Below are positions 33,100 through 45,176 of a stretch of 64,000 bases of DNA, one piece after another. The notes under the pieces were generated by a model. It saw only the letters and a list, made by a program, of their open reading frames with translations. It made no database searches and had not been told where the DNA came from. This DNA is from Effrenium voratum (taxonomy: Eukaryota > Sar > Dinophyceae > Suessiales > Symbiodiniaceae): NCBI GenBank assembly GCA_963377175.1, contig CAUJNA010003813.1, positions 305,580-369,579 on the forward strand, written 5' to 3'. How positions within the stretch are numbered: position 1 is the stretch's first letter; each line of letters starts with the position of its first letter. A program made the translations under genes and the position numbers.

Positions 33100-34880
33100 G
33101 CCTGCCTTGCTCAGCCCATCAATCCACCCACGTTTTTCTGGCAAACTGAATCCCCGCAAAGAACAAGTTTGAGTTTTGCGACCCAGAGAACCTTCAAGAA
33201 AGCCTCTAAAGCAGATTCAGTGTGTCTTCCAAACAAACGTGCCGTTGAGACCTTAGATTTTCGCGCGGCCCTCTGTTTGAGGTTTTGAGATCCCTTCAAG
33301 AAGAAGCCTTAAACCCTGCTCCCTGCACCTCAGTACCAGACACATCAACCACCTAAGCCTCATTCCAGGTTTCTAGGGCCACGCAAAACTTTGATCGTCA
33401 CACAAATGCAATTGCCTCAAGGTACCATCAAGGCGCGGCTTCTAGAGTCCCTCACGTCTTGACACGCAGCTACCTTCATAACCAGGCACCTATTTCCGCA
33501 TTGCAACCTAAGATGTGCAATCCGTGCTCTTTAGGCAAGGGGCAAAGGGCAGTGCAATCACTAGCGGCTCATCACCAGCTTCAGGGAAGACTCCTCACAT
33601 GCGGTCGGTCGAACAAATTTTGTGTGTGACCTGCCACGTGTCGGTGGGCCGCATTCAACTCTCCAATAGCATTATCTGTCGCTAAAGACTTGATCCAGTA
33701 CTTTGCCAACCAGCTACATCACCTCCACTCGCACAGCGGACATTCCATGAAGAGCAAAAAGGCGGGAACCTTCCAAGGACATTCTATGCAGTGTTACTTG
33801 CCATTGTTCGAACCGCCCGCCCGTCAGGTGGCAAGACAGTTCATGGCATTACAAGTTTGCAGCACTGCGTGCGTATGTAACGTTCTCAAGAGCGTGCTGT
33901 GGGATTGGAGTGTGGGGTGTTGACAGCTGTGTCCATGCCTTGTGCTTGCGCGTGGCTTGACAAATCGGTGCGCCCCCCTCAGGAAGTAGCCTCTAGCAAT
34001 CTGGGGTTTTAGGGGGTCTGCTGGGGTCACAAACTCAGTTCATTTGAACTGAAGGCGACTTCAAGCAGGGCACGATTTGAAGCGGCTGACTCTTTTGCAG
34101 CCCAGGAGCGGGTCTTGTCCCACTCTTCCCACGGCACCACCTAGACACATGTGGCGAGATCTGAAAATTGGTCTGGAAGCACATGCGGCATAGCTGAAGA
34201 TTCCCTTGCGACGCTTCAAAATCACTGATCCCCAAATAGAAAAAATCGCTCTCCGCCTCGTTTTCCCTCTGTCAATGACAAGCAGAACTCATTCAAGCGC
34301 CTTACTCCTTGAGGCCCAGGAGGCCAGTCGGGGCAAGTGGCCTTCATGCTTCCAACTTGACCAATCCATGCATTGCACTCAACCATCTTTGCACGAGTCC
34401 TAGAGGGATGACTCAGTACCCACTTCCTGGTTCAAGTGGACTGGATCAAAACTGAAAACTCACCATCATCGCTGAATCATCGCTGATTCTGGCGGGCTTT
34501 TGTGCTCAACTCCAAAAAACATTTACATACAACAATGACCTTTAGAAATGTTTTGTTTGCACGTAGGCAGCACGTACTCCCTCCACTGAGCCGAGCAACG
34601 TTCTTGTAACGACTTCGAATCCTCAGATGCGCTCCGGAGACTCCAGGCAGCATGGACGCCCGATACCTCTGTCATTAATCTCCTGTCCACACACACACAC
34701 ACCCACGCACTCCTTCCAGAACACAATTGTATGATCTACAGATCTACATGCCACTGCTACTGTGAAGCAAGACCTGCGCCCACATCAAACTCAAGAGGAG
34801 ATACACTAGCCTGGTCCCCCCAAAGCAACCGGAGGGAAGCTCAGTTGCCTAGTCCTGGTAGAAAGCCCGTGGGCCCAACA
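33100..34880. other. No supported gene
   Basis: Several short frames but none with a recognisable motif or paired splice sites. A CACACACACACACCCACGC tract lies near 34688-34706. Confidence 0.45.
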
Positions 34881-34886
34881 TTCTAG

Positions 34887-35059
34887 GCACCCACGTGGGC
34901 AACCCGCCACTGCCCGAGGCGCCTTTGTTGCCAGCTGCCTTCGAGGCCAAGTTCAGCCTCCCGCGCGGCCACGGCCTGCTGCACGTGGCTCAGGAGCCGC
35001 GCCTCTTTGGCGAAGACGTCCTGACGGCGTCACTGAGGCTACCCTTTCTGAGGTCCGAG
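34887..35059 (+). CDS. Exon with clear splice sites, unknown protein
   Basis: Acceptor ACATTCTAG ends at 34886, and the exon starts with G as typical for dinoflagellates. It reads THVGNPPLPEAPLLPAAFEA then KFSLPRGHGLLHVAQEPRLF and on to RLPFLRSE, with donor GTGATGG after 35059. This is the best plus-strand exon in the region, opposite in direction to the surrounding exons. Family not recognised. Confidence 0.5.
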
Positions 35060-36139
35060 GTGATGGTTGAAGGGACACCACAGTAAGGACACCACCCATC
35101 TTTGGGGTTGCCGAAAAGGCGGAAACTGAGGCTTTTTGGTTTCTGGTGTGGCTATGAACTTGATGGGAATCCTTCAAGCATGGTGTAAAGCCCCATGTGC
35201 ATCATGTCCGCCAAAGGGTCAGTTGAACTCCTATGTCGATTCTGGTCCATATTTGTAGTTCAGCTAAAAGCTGAAAACAAACATCTCTGCAAATCCCTAA
35301 ATGAGTTGGCCGAATCAGGCGCACCCAAAGCCCAAGACTTGGGGGGGTGGGAGGTGGGGGTGGGGGCGGTGGGCCCTGGCCTCTGGCCTGGTGTGGGAAG
35401 CTCAGCAGCCGTGGAGGCGCCTCCGGAGATGGCTGCAGATGCTCCACTGGCCACAGCTCCTCCATCGCCCGGTCCGGTTCGAACCGGTCACCCATTCTGC
35501 CTCTGGGTTTTTGCTTGCTCGTAAAGTTCGCATGTGCACGGAACGAGTAAGTCTATGCAGATAGTGGAATGCGTCCTTGAAACAGGCATCTACGTGCTTT
35601 TGTTTAGCACTACTGTGTGACGGTTCAGCCTAGCATGGCTGAGGTCATATTTGGGCTATGGTTGACTGCGCTGCATCAAGATTTGCGGGGCCTTGCTTTT
35701 GGGTTCCGGTTTGCGCTTCGCTTTCCCCCTTTCCCGCTAGTCTTTTTTTCTTTTGTAGCGCTTGTTTCCCATTAGGAGGGCGCCATGCGGACCAGTGAGA
35801 ACGCACTGTTTGCAAGCAACGTGCTTGTACCAGCTGGCGTGACTTGCACGATTCCAAACATGCACAGACTTTTGGATGCACATGATGACCAGGCCGTGGC
35901 CTTTTTTCAACGGCTTTCCATCCGTCCTCCATGCACCCTCTCCACTCGAGCCCATGAAAAACAACATCACCAAAAACGACATCGGCGAGAACTAAGCGCT
36001 GCCAACACATCGCCCACCAACAAACGGGTCTGATTTGCGTGTTGTTTGTTGAGGTTACCCTATTTTGGATCGACTTGAAGGGACACCAACTCAATATCAC
36101 CCCCTGTCCCTTCGAGACAAACCCCCTTTCTGGTGCCAT

Positions 36140-36263
36140 GGGTCATGGCTACGGCAAGGCTCCTGCAGCTGCTGAGCAAGACCAAGGCGGGGGCACTCGC
36201 GCACCAAGGCGCGCACGCCCAGGAGGCACACGGGCCATGGCATCTCCTCGAGTTCGCACACAT
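36140..36263 (-). CDS. Probable exon, unknown protein
   Basis: Following AATGTGCAG, the minus frame reads VCELEEMPWPVCLLGVRALV then RECPRLGLAQQLQEPC. An open plus-strand frame covers the same bases, so strand is probable rather than certain. Confidence 0.38.
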
Positions 36264-36599
36264 CTGCACATTTCTGGAACAAGACAGATTTGTGACAAGG
36301 ACGTAGGATATGCTTTCGAGTGACCCTCTTTTGCCTTTTGACTTCAAACCAAAGCACGAGCTTCGCGCGGGGAACCTTTGGCAGGTACACTGGTGTGTAT
36401 TCGTGCAGGGCTCCTTTTGAGAACACTGGCTTCATTTCCTCTGCCGTGATGCACCCCCGCTGTTCCCCAGGTCCTGCGCAGCAGCCACAACGGCAGCTGC
36501 CCAGGAGGGCACATCGTCATCTTGGCCGATGTACTTGTACTCCAGACCCGCCTGCTTCATAGTGCCTTCAAGCACCTGAGGCGCTTACAGTGTGAAGGG

Positions 36600-36851
36600 T
36601 TACTTTGACCAGGCTGTCCGAGGCAGTGCCTGCAGCTCTTTTTTCAACCAGTGGTGTTTGATCCCCCAGTGAACCTGCCCAACAAGGAAAACCACGGAGA
36701 CGTCCAAGCCTGCAGAACTTGTAGCTCGCATCTCACGCCCAAAGAACAAAAGCTGTGCTTTGAAAATTACCCCTGGCCAAACGCCTGCCAAGGCGCATCG
36801 CTGTTGAACCAAGGCCGCTTCGTGCTGTGATCCTGGCACATGCATGCCCAA
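36600..36851 (-). CDS. Possible terminal exon, unknown protein
   Basis: Open to a TAA at 36600-36602, reading FKAQLLFFGREMRATSSAGL then DVSVVFLVGQVHWGIKHHWL. The beta-rich protein-like sequence supports it, but the start is undefined (an acceptor GGCCAG lies near 36775). Confidence 0.35.
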   Translation of the reverse strand: MGMHVPGSQHEAALVQQRCALAGVWPGVIFKAQLLFFGREMRATSSAGLDVSVVFLVGQVHWGIKHHWLKKELQALPRTAWSK

Positions 36852-36984
36852 AACAAGTTCACATATTTGTACCTAAATAGGCTGAAAGTCGCATGGTCAC
36901 ACCAGCAAGGCTGGGGGGCTAGTACATTGAAATTTAGTCATATCTGTCAACACCCACCATCCTTCCCCAAAAGACGCGGGACTC

Positions 36985-37103
36985 CCCACCAATCCGACCC
37001 ATCCCCCCGCCAGCTCGCGCACGTCCAGCACGCTCTTCACCCAGCGCCGCAGCAGCTGGCAAAGAAGCTCTGCGCCCAGGTGCCCGCAGCCGCAGGTGAA
37101 GAT
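36985..37103 (-). CDS. Probable exon, unknown protein
   Basis: Acceptor GATTCGTCAG ends at 37104. The frame reads IFTCGCGHLGAELLCQLLRR then WVKSVLDVRELAGG, strongly GC-ending codons. Donor uncertain (GTCGG near 36988). Confidence 0.42.
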
Positions 37104-37603
37104 CTGACGAATCGGTTGCGTCGACCAACGGGAACCTGGGAAATACGGAAACAAAAACAACCTAAACTGGTGGACCTAACATGGGCGTCCGATTTTTGCG
37201 GGAAGGAAGTTCTTTTTGGGGAACCCACTGGGTTGAATTCCTGGTGTCAACGCAAGGGCCTTCGTGTTGTGGGATATCTGGACACCTCGTCCTCATATAG
37301 TGGCTATGGGAATGCCGCCTGGGAAATAGCTGAAAGGCGCCGACGCAGAGTCGGTACAAGCTGAACAGCTTGATGATGGATCGTCTTCAGCTTGCAACGA
37401 GGTGGTAGCTTCTACTTAGTCATGGCCCTACCCATCCAGCAAACATGAACAATCATCTAAAGGAACAACCTTTGAACTTTGAACGGCAAAGAAATGCTGC
37501 TGAGATAGTAATTACTGCAATGCATCTTGCTGTTGCCATCACCTCCTGTCACAAGTCGCTACTCAAATCTGGGCTATTTCATCTTTTTGAGAAGGGGACA
37601 AAC

Positions 37604-37734
37604 TTATGTTCTTGCAGCGCACAGAGGGCACACCAGTTGAGCGAGCCCAAAGAGCGTTGTTCCTGGCTAGCCAAAACAAACACTTCCTCCACAATTCCTC
37701 CTTCATATGCCGTAGCGTTCACCAGGAAGTTCCA
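37604..37734 (-). CDS. Exon with clear splice sites, unknown protein
   Basis: Acceptor AATTTGGTCAG, then WNFLVNATAYEGGIVEEVFV, LASQEQRSLGSLNWCALCAL and QEHK, with donor GTTTGTC. 131 nt. Likely upstream of the exons at 37103 and 36851 in one minus-strand gene. Family not recognised. Confidence 0.48.
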
Positions 37735-38149
37735 CTGACCAAATTTATAGGCTAAAGGCATGCAAACACGCACTGCATGTATCAACCCGATGCAGGTTGC
37801 TTTCCGAAAGCAGGGCCATTTTTATACCGGGTACTTTTTGATACATAATGAATGATATCAGATCAAATTCTATTTGGCCAACCATGAGTACACAAGGCTC
37901 ACATTGAGCATCCTGCATGTAGATTAGCGTCTCCCCAAGAAACATTGACGCGCACAGACCGAGTACGGAAAAGAATGCTCCACTTGGGAAGGAGTTCTTT
38001 GCGCATCCATATTTGTTGGAAGGACATGATGACTGAACACACCAAGTCGGACATGCCATCCCAAGCACCCAGAGTCAAGGCCCCGCCTTCCCCACCTGGT
38101 GTTCTGGCAGCTCACCTGTCGAAAAGGCAGCCATGGAATTTATGGAAGC

Positions 38150-38329
38150 CATGGATGTGGGCGAGAAATAAACAGAGAGTTCCTTCAATTCTTTGGGGTA
38201 AGCCTGGACGATCTTGCTGAAGAACCCCTTTCATGTTCGAAGCAAAAGGATGCTGCCTTTCATGCCCACCTCAGAAAGCTTGTGCCAGGGTACTGGCTGA
38301 GACGCTGCACATTTGAGACGCACTTCTAG
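38150..38329 (+). CDS. Possible 3' exon, unknown protein
   Basis: Plus-strand frame reads EINREFLQFFGVSLDDLAEE then KDAAFHAHLRKLVPGYWLRR to a TAG at 38329. No clear acceptor, and a GGGGTAAG donor-like site lies inside. Weak. Confidence 0.22.
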   Translation, partial: HGCGREINREFLQFFGVSLDDLAEEPLSCSKQKDAAFHAHLRKLVPGYWLRRCTFETHF

Positions 38330-38977
38330 AAACAAACGGAGCAATAGCCCTCATGCCCCTAAACCCCCATGCTCATCAAGACCATCCGTGCACAAACATT
38401 CCCTCCTAAGTTTAGCATAATGGGCATTCTGTCTGACCATCTCTGAGGTTTTTGAGGGCAGCTGTTCAGTGGCGACTTTTCATAAGCAAGGCATCAACTG
38501 CAGGCAGAAGAGAACAACTCTCTAACATGTCGTCGAACAAGGGCCAAAATGGACCAACGTAATCCAATTACCCACCACGGCCCATGCACCAGCCTTCAAG
38601 CGAAGGCGGAGGAGGTGGAGGCTGGGCCTTCTCCTTCCATCGTTTTTTTGGAGGCCTCACTTGCGGGTGTCAGCAATCATCACGGAAAAGGCCTCTACTT
38701 GGTGAGTGAACTATGAACCCGACTTGCTCAGAACAAACCGCACGAAGGGGCAACATTTGCGGTTGCCTTTATGCTAGTGATCGTCAACTTTCCGTTTGCT
38801 TGCCAGCTAAGTGAAGTTCACGTCCAGGGTCCAAGAGAACAACCCAGAAAGGAACGGCGCAGTAGTGTGTCTGCGCGTGTATTTCTGTTTCTGTGGGTCT
38901 TTGTGTGTCTGCTTGTGCTCACGCGCGCGCACGTGCTCCTGCAAGTGTGGGCCTGCGCGCTTTCGCTTGCTCTCGCT

Positions 38978-39122
38978 CGCTCGCTCTCTCGCTCTCTCTC
39001 TCTCTCTCTCTCTTTGTGTCTCTCTCTCTCTCTCTCCCTCCCTCTCTCTCTTTCTCTTTCTCTCTCTGTCTCTCTCTCTCTCTTTCTCTGTCTCTCTCTC
39101 TCTCTCTCTATCTCTCTTTTTC
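38978..39122. repeat. (CT)n microsatellite, about 145 bp
   Basis: Near-pure CT with a few TTT and GTG interruptions, flanked by CGCTCG units. All frames through it are low-complexity and not genes. Confidence 0.95.
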
Positions 39123-39548
39123 CTCGCCCTTTCGCTCTCTTTGCTGGCGTGTGCGTGTGCGTGGCTGTAGGCATGAACTTCGGGGTGTGCGTGTGCATGT
39201 GCATGTGTATGTGCTAACGCAGCCACACCGCATCACTAACTTGGAGCACAGGCTTCACACTGAGTGAAATGTCACGAAGGAACACCGCGCAGATTCGGGC
39301 CAATTGCTTCCCAGGAGCTCACGCCGGGGTTGGAGCCAGGTCGGTTCCATGGCTGCATCCCGCACTTCCCACTGCCGACGGCCAACTTAGAGCAAGCGCA
39401 AAAACTTGGCACAAAGGAGGCCATTCAAAGCCTGTGCCTGCTCATACAACAGGGGCCTTCGCCCTGAAGGCAACGTAACGCGCTGCATTGCTCCTCCACA
39501 AACAGTTCGGCATAAGGGACAATACAACACTACAATCAATACCTAGAG

Positions 39549-42500
39549 CTAAAACACTGGATGCAGCTGGTTTCCTTGGATTGCGTATGACGTTGCATCG
39601 ATTGACAGCACCTTGAAGCTGAGCGTAGAATCTCTTCCTTTGATCCAGGTGCGCTCAGAAGCATTCCAAGAAAAGCCAGCAACAAATGCAACATTGACCT
39701 TGGTGCCGAAAGATTGGCGATCACCCAGCAACGGAATTTTGGTCGTGCCAATCAACATCAATCCGTGAGGATCCACCAACCTTCACAGCGGGTCTGTGCC
39801 AAGGCTGGGATTCCTTGTTCACAGTTGCGGCTCGACCCGCACAAAGATGAGAAACTCATCAGTCTTTCGCCCTCACCCCACCCTACACCCGCATTTCTTA
39901 GATCGCTCAGAGGGGACCACCCGGCCACGCCGGAGGTCCGTCCGGCGGCGCCTTTTCTCGCGATCCCATCAAAGCGTGGCGCTCGTGGGCTGCGAGGCAC
40001 TGGCGACCTGAAAGGGCACCAGTTTTGAAAGAAATGACCCAATATGGGTGTCAAAGCGGGGATTTGGGGCCCCTCTACATGGTGGCTTCCTTTATTTTTC
40101 ACCTTTCCAAAGCAATCAAAAAGTGTTAGGCACTCCCCTCCGCAAGAAACACACACACATATATAGATATATGACATATATATATATATACATACAATAC
40201 CCAAAGCTACCGATGAACCAGCAACATCAATCCCACATCCCCGAAAATTCTCCCAAACGGCTTATACAAGTATACCAGGTAATAGCTCAACTATTGAAGA
40301 CCATTGCTCACGAGCAATCGGCATAGCTATCAACAGGCTAGCTGGGGTACGTTCAGCTACCTGGAAGGTCCTCTAAGACTATATACCTGAATAGCGTCAT
40401 CCTTAATCCGCAGGATCCAGAATCAGTGTCAAGCCACCTGGACATCCATCATCATCCATCACCACTTTGGGTCAAACCAAATGGCTATGGGTCAAAAATG
40501 CGTACCCAAAATGGAGCCCTGGTAAATGGAACCAACTAAAACCTGCCCCCTGGTGGTTTTAGTTTGACCCATACTCAAATCATGGACATCTCCCCCCCTT
40601 CCCAGCTGGGCTCCCGCCTCGTTTGATCGTGCGCCCTGGGTGTGGCTTTCGGCCTCTCACATAGCTCCGAGGGAGAAAGCGACTCGCGCGGACGAAAGGG
40701 AACCGAAAAAAGCTGCTCTCATGCATGGTCTTCCATAGCTCCAAGGAGATCCTGAAGATGAGGGCTCTACTTGGTAAGGGAGCAAGGTACTGGTGAGTCA
40801 AAGGGTCCCTCCGAAAATCTGCTCTCAGCCTCTGAATCATGTGCCGCAGTGGGCTGGGAGACCTGGCGAAATTTGTATCAAGGCACCAGTCGAGTCGATT
40901 TATCGATTGGAGCAATTGGAACTCACACGACTTCCATCTGACCATTTTCAAGGAATTGGAAGTAAGGCTTAAAACCCTGCTACCTGGTGCCAAAGGCAAA
41001 CAAAACATCGTGCAAAGTACACCAGCAGCTTTCTGAACCTCAATCAGGCTAAAAGCAACTCTAGATGCTGAAAGAAGCACAACATGACAATAGAGAGAAG
41101 AAAAGAAGAAGCAACCCCTTTCAAAGTACATGTTTCAACGCCGTTCTTCCCCACCCTTTGAAATTGGCTTCACGCGCCAGCGCCCGTCTTGCACGTGTGT
41201 CGCGCCTCGACCTGCTGCTCGAGCATTTGCCTGGCAAGATACACTTTCGGACTTTTGCTAGCTAGCCGTCGCGCGTAGCCGATGCCTGCTTTGCATACAA
41301 AGATGTTGCCATGTCATCCAATGCCACGGATGATGAAAATCGTTGGATGGCGCATGGTTTGCGCTCAAATGCTAATACATGACAAAGACAAGCATGGGCA
41401 CATCTAGTGTGCCAAGGAATGTCTGTGGTCGCTTGTTTGAGGAAGCAGCAAACTCATACATGAGTTGTGTTCGAAAAACCCAAGTCCGACCAACTTAGCA
41501 CTCACAATTTCAACAGCAGGGATCACACCATACACATGCCAAGTTGTAGCGCTTTGCCACAAAAATACAAACCGTCTCGCTCAACAACCACCAGTCACAC
41601 ACACGCACACACACACAGACAGCACACCCACCCACCCACCCACCCACCCACCCACCCACCCACACACACACACAAAACACACACACACAAAACACTCAAG
41701 CACAGCCAAAATCGCAAGTGCAATCAAAACCTCATGACAAACTCTCTGTTAAACAAGCTGCGCAACCTCTGCATTTCCAGCCATTGCTGGACCTGCTCGA
41801 GCACACTCTGCTCACCTGGGCCGGAGGGCACTGGTATTCTTCTCTGCTGCAGGTGATGCACATGCACTGTGCACTAAGGATTTGATTTTGAGCTGGATTT
41901 TTGGGCATGTGGACTGCCATTCGCGACCAATGCATGCAAACCTGAACACTGAGCACTTGCTTTGAACAACTAGTTTACTGTGATTGATTGATAAATCTGT
42001 CTGTCGATGTCTTGGGAAAACTGCGCTAGACTATCTCTAGTGTGCCAAGGAATGTCTGTGGTCGCTTGTTTGAGGAAGCAGCAAACTGGCCACTCTTTTT
42101 AAGTGGGGCGCGGTCACTTCCTGACAGCTGCGCCGAGCCTCTCAGAACTTTGCCACGGGGCTGCCATCAGGTTGTTTCGGCACAATCGAAGAACTCTAGT
42201 CGGGTTTGCCAGCTAGGAAAGCAAGACTAGTCCCTATCCAACATATGGATTTGGATGCTTGCCAACATCAACCCGAAAGGCAATCCCATAACTCGCATTG
42301 CAACAACCTGACCCCTGGAAAGGTCTGCACATCACATATCCTGTGGCCACGACCTGGTGGCGCCTGTCGCCTGGCGAGCAAACCAAGCCTCTCGGCAAGG
42401 AATGGACATTGCTCGTGAATCTTCACTCAATATTTTGCGCGAGCCCGCATATATATATATATATTATAATGTAGATCAAACGCGTTGTGTGCTCCCATTA

Positions 42501-43793
42501 ACATATATATATATATAATAGATCAACAGGTTGTGCTTTTTTACATTTGTCGCTTCGCCCAAGGCCAGGCAAGGACAACTTCGCCTAAAAAAGCTTCCAA
42601 ATCAAAACTTTCAGGTACAGCAACCCTACAGGTAGCACAGGCCAACATCAAGCACCCGAATCCGCCCGTAGATCCCATGGAGCCCCGGGTTCCGCCTGGC
42701 CGCCTCTTCGGCTGCCAGCTCAAGCTCCTCCGGTGGAAGCCTCTGGTCGAATGGCTGCGGGGTTTGAACAGCAGCTCTCAAAGAACGACCATGACCAAAC
42801 ACGAAAATTTGGTCAGCTGACCTTTTGAGGACCAAGAGACACTTCCTTGACGTATGGTCCGCCTTGTTTTGTCATACGATCTATCACGCATTTTGATGCC
42901 GAGGAAGACTGAGAGAAGAGTATTTGCAGAGCGCATCATGGAACGTAGTTTGCACTGTATTTTCACTTATGCCCTCTCACTCCCAAGTAATCCGAATCAG
43001 GGCAGGTCTGCCCATCAGGTTTCGCGGCAAGGCCTGCAAAAACATGCCAGTGATTTTGTCCAGCATAAGCTCAGGATGTCGCCGATCCAGCCAGCGCACA
43101 CGGATCTTCATATGGTACTTCTCGTAGACTGGGTCATGGATGATGTGATACCTGCTGTGCCCAAGCAGCAGCAAGCAACAAAAAAAAGAGGATAACCCAA
43201 TCAAAAGCCATACAATATGCCGCTTGCACTGCAAGCTTTGCAGCAAGGTGTTCAGATGATTGAATGTTGAAGGAATATTGGTGAGGCCGCAAGTCATCAT
43301 GCTGCTGAAACGGACGTCTTTGCTTCTTCAAAGGCATGCGGGATCCCTAAATTTCTGCTGCGGATCGGGCCAAGGCAAGCCAAATGAACCATTGACATGC
43401 AGGACCTTTGCTCAATCGTCCTGTAACTTCTTTTGAGGCCAGCGCTGGCGACCATGTTTGCTCCATTCACGGCCGTTCCACCACCTCAGGGCGACACAGA
43501 TCGAAAACTGCAACCGCGGTGAAGCCAAGATTCTGCGTGCTTCCATGTCAGCCGCTTCTGTAGTCATATTATCACAAGGCCTGCATGTCTCTCAAACAAA
43601 AAGAAGGAAACGGCCAAACACCTCAACCAGAACTTTCTACCATTGGGTTTCGTCGTGCCGTACTTATATCAAGTGGTGCTTCAAAGACTGTATGGGGATG
43701 CTTGCGAGCTCTGCCGCCCACAATTCTCTCAGAATTCTTGGACCCAAAGGATCTTGCCCCATAGTTCTGCTGCACCATGACTTGAATTGCCAA
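39549..43793 (-). CDS. Seven-exon gene of unknown function
   Basis: Consistent minus-strand exons were read from splice sites and open frames. (1) 43793-43664 after GAAACAG: LAIQVMVQQNYGARSFGSKN, donor GTACGG. (2) 43151-42981: RYHIIHDPVYEKYHMKIRVR then WLDRRHPELMLDKITGMFLQ, donor GTGAGAG. (3) 42754-42656 after CCCGCAG: PFDQRLPPEELELAAEEAAR. (4) 41230-41174 after TTGCCAG: QMLEQQVEARHTC. (5) 40862-40661 after TTCGCCAG: SPLRHMIQRLRADFRRDPLT, donor GTGAGAGG. (6) 40007-39921 after CCTTTCAG: QCLAAHERHALMGSREKAPP. (7) about 39784-39549: VDPHGLMLIGTTKIPLLGDR, ending in TAG. Phases were not all reconciled (exon 1 to 2 may need another exon). The 5' end may lie beyond 44 kb, where the 18-kb element inserted. 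No family recognised. Confidence 0.5.
40145..40196. repeat. CA/TA microsatellite within an intron
   Basis: CACACACACATATATAGATATATG followed by TA alternation, between exons 5 and 6 of the 39.5-43.8 kb gene. Confidence 0.85.
41403..41454. repeat. 52-bp exact direct repeat, copy 1
   Basis: TCTAGTGTGCCAAGGAATGT and the next 32 bases recur exactly at 42036-42087, 633 bp away. Confidence 0.95.
41598..41692. repeat. (CA)n / (CCCA)n microsatellite
   Basis: CACACA, then CCCACCCACC tract, then CACACA again. Confidence 0.95.
42036..42087. repeat. 52-bp exact direct repeat, copy 2
   Basis: Second copy of 41403-41454. The flanks differ, so the unit is short and dispersed rather than part of a long duplication. 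Confidence 0.95.
42450..42522. repeat. Two (TA)n tracts
   Basis: TATATATATATATA near 42450-42466 and again near 42503-42520, within an intron of the minus-strand gene. Confidence 0.85.
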
Positions 43794-44198
43794 CTGTTTC
43801 GGACCTGGCAAATATCCAGTGCAATTACATCACAAGCTTTTGTCTTTGCGGGCAAAGCACGTTAGCATAGAACAACGGGTCGAGATTTAATTTGAGGATT
43901 TGTTTTTGTTGTATTTTGGGATTTTTTGTTTCTTGTCTTTTTACAACATTTTCTCACGAAATGTATAGCCCGCCCGTCAACATCATCAGCATCGTTTTCA
44001 ACATCCCCCGCATGTCCAGCCAACATCCCCCGCGTGTCCAGCCAACATCCCCAGCATCACCAGCAAATCGAGGGCCTTGGCTTCCTACACCCTCAGAATC
44101 ATCAGTTCCTCTCCCGGCAAGGTAAGTATATAGGTATTTATGTATGCATGTTGAAAAACACCGGGGGAGGGGGGGGCCCGCATGATGGTAAAGTGAGG

Positions 44199-44203
44199 GT
44201 TCA
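44199..44203. repeat. Target-site duplication GTTCA (left)
   Basis: GTTCA abuts the LTR at 44204 and recurs exactly at 62292-62296 beyond the other LTR. This fixes both ends of the 18-kb element. Confidence 0.93.
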
Positions 44204-44552
44204 TGTCAAGAGACGGCAAGGTGACGTCCCGTGGGACGCTATGCACCGAACCCTCAAGCTGTAATACCAACCACGTAGAAAGGTGTATACGGACGATGCC
44301 GTTATAGCCGAACCCGTGTAAACGTTGTAAGGGAGAAGGAATGATAGTTACAACAGTGGTCCTGACAAATGCAGCGCAAGCGAAGTGTTTTCGCTCTCAA
44401 TGCCGATCACGTATGTATGCAGTCACACATCAGATCTTGAACCTCAATTGTGTCTTGAGCCAAATGGCGATCAATGGAACTTGGGAAGCAACACCAACAA
44501 GGACCTCAGAACAGCTACCCAATTTCGGCACGGGGCCTAGAGGGTTTTAACA
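44204..44552 (-). repeat. 3' LTR of the 18-kb element (349 bp)
   Basis: In sense it starts TGTTAAAACCCTC and ends CTTGACA. Differs from the other LTR only at 44221 (G here, T at 61960). Confidence 0.96.
44454..44468 (-). promoter_or_regulatory. Spliced-leader-like sequence in 3' LTR
   Basis: In sense it reads GCCATTTGGCTCAAG. The 3' end of the dinoflagellate spliced leader is GCCATTTTGGCTCAAG, one T longer. Same orientation as the element's genes. Could be a fossil of trans-splicing captured in the LTR. Confidence 0.5.
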
Positions 44553-44562
44553 TCCCCCATTT
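44553..44562 (-). promoter_or_regulatory. Polypurine tract
   Basis: In sense AAATGGGGGA sits directly upstream of the 3' LTR, the position and composition of a plus-strand primer site. Confidence 0.8.
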
Positions 44563-45176
44563 GGGTCGCATTGTTCATCATGCGGTCCAAACACCACAAA
44601 ACGTTCCACTGGCCACGGCTTCAACTACGAAATCGTGTCGTGCATTCTTTTACTTGCTATCACTACACCGTTCATTCGCTGTGAAACATGCCGGGTTCGA
44701 TTGTACGAAAAGTGAAACATTCATCCTCCAATCGAAGCACACATCCATATGCAGGTGTATATAATACACAATCGTCACGTCATTTGACCACCAATGAACA
44801 ATCCAGCTGCCGCATTTGCGCATCGCGCAGCTGTCATCCATAAATGGGTTGGCCGAAAAAGTCCACCAGAGGCGCCTGCTCGCAATCGGTCTGCATAATT
44901 CCGGCAAAGAAACATCGGTGAGTAATCAATGCAAATCATAGCCATTCCAGATACCATGGACAATGCATAAATAATGAAAAGATATCATCTATAAGGTAAT
45001 AGTCCATCCATGAATATCCAGAGCGTCATAGTCGTCGGAATATGTAACCATGTACACATCCAATCATCTTGGACACATGAATATAAATCATGACATAAGT
45101 CGTTCCACCGAAACAGTGTCGATGTGACGCAAGTAACAGATGGGGACTGACCCACATCGTACCGCAATCAGCATCT
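44563..45176 (-). other. 3' untranslated region of the 18-kb element
   Basis: About 610 bases between the stop of ORF2 (45177) and the polypurine tract with no long sense frame. It carries one copy of the TGGGTCAGTCCC motif at 45143-45154. Confidence 0.6.
45143..45154 (-). repeat. 12-mer TGGGTCAGTCCC, copy 1 of 6 (noncoding)
   Basis: Exact 12-mer in the 3' untranslated part. Other exact copies in the same orientation: 50345-50356, 51957-51968, 51993-52004, 57530-57541, 60388-60399. Confidence 0.95.

Noticed and set aside
35195..35564. Open frames on both strands (Pro/Gly-rich)
   Set aside because: Both strands are open over a GC-rich, repetitive segment; coding strand cannot be chosen.
35645..36139. 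164-codon minus frame and an 81-codon alternative frame
   Set aside because: Two overlapping same-strand frames look equally protein-like, with no splice sites to decide.
36150..36165. CCGTAGCCAT on the minus strand, like the start of the spliced leader
   Set aside because: Only 10 bases and inside a probable exon; chance match.
38771..39267. Frames of 120-148 codons rich in Ser/Leu or Arg/Glu
   Set aside because: Translation of a CT microsatellite in several frames on both strands.
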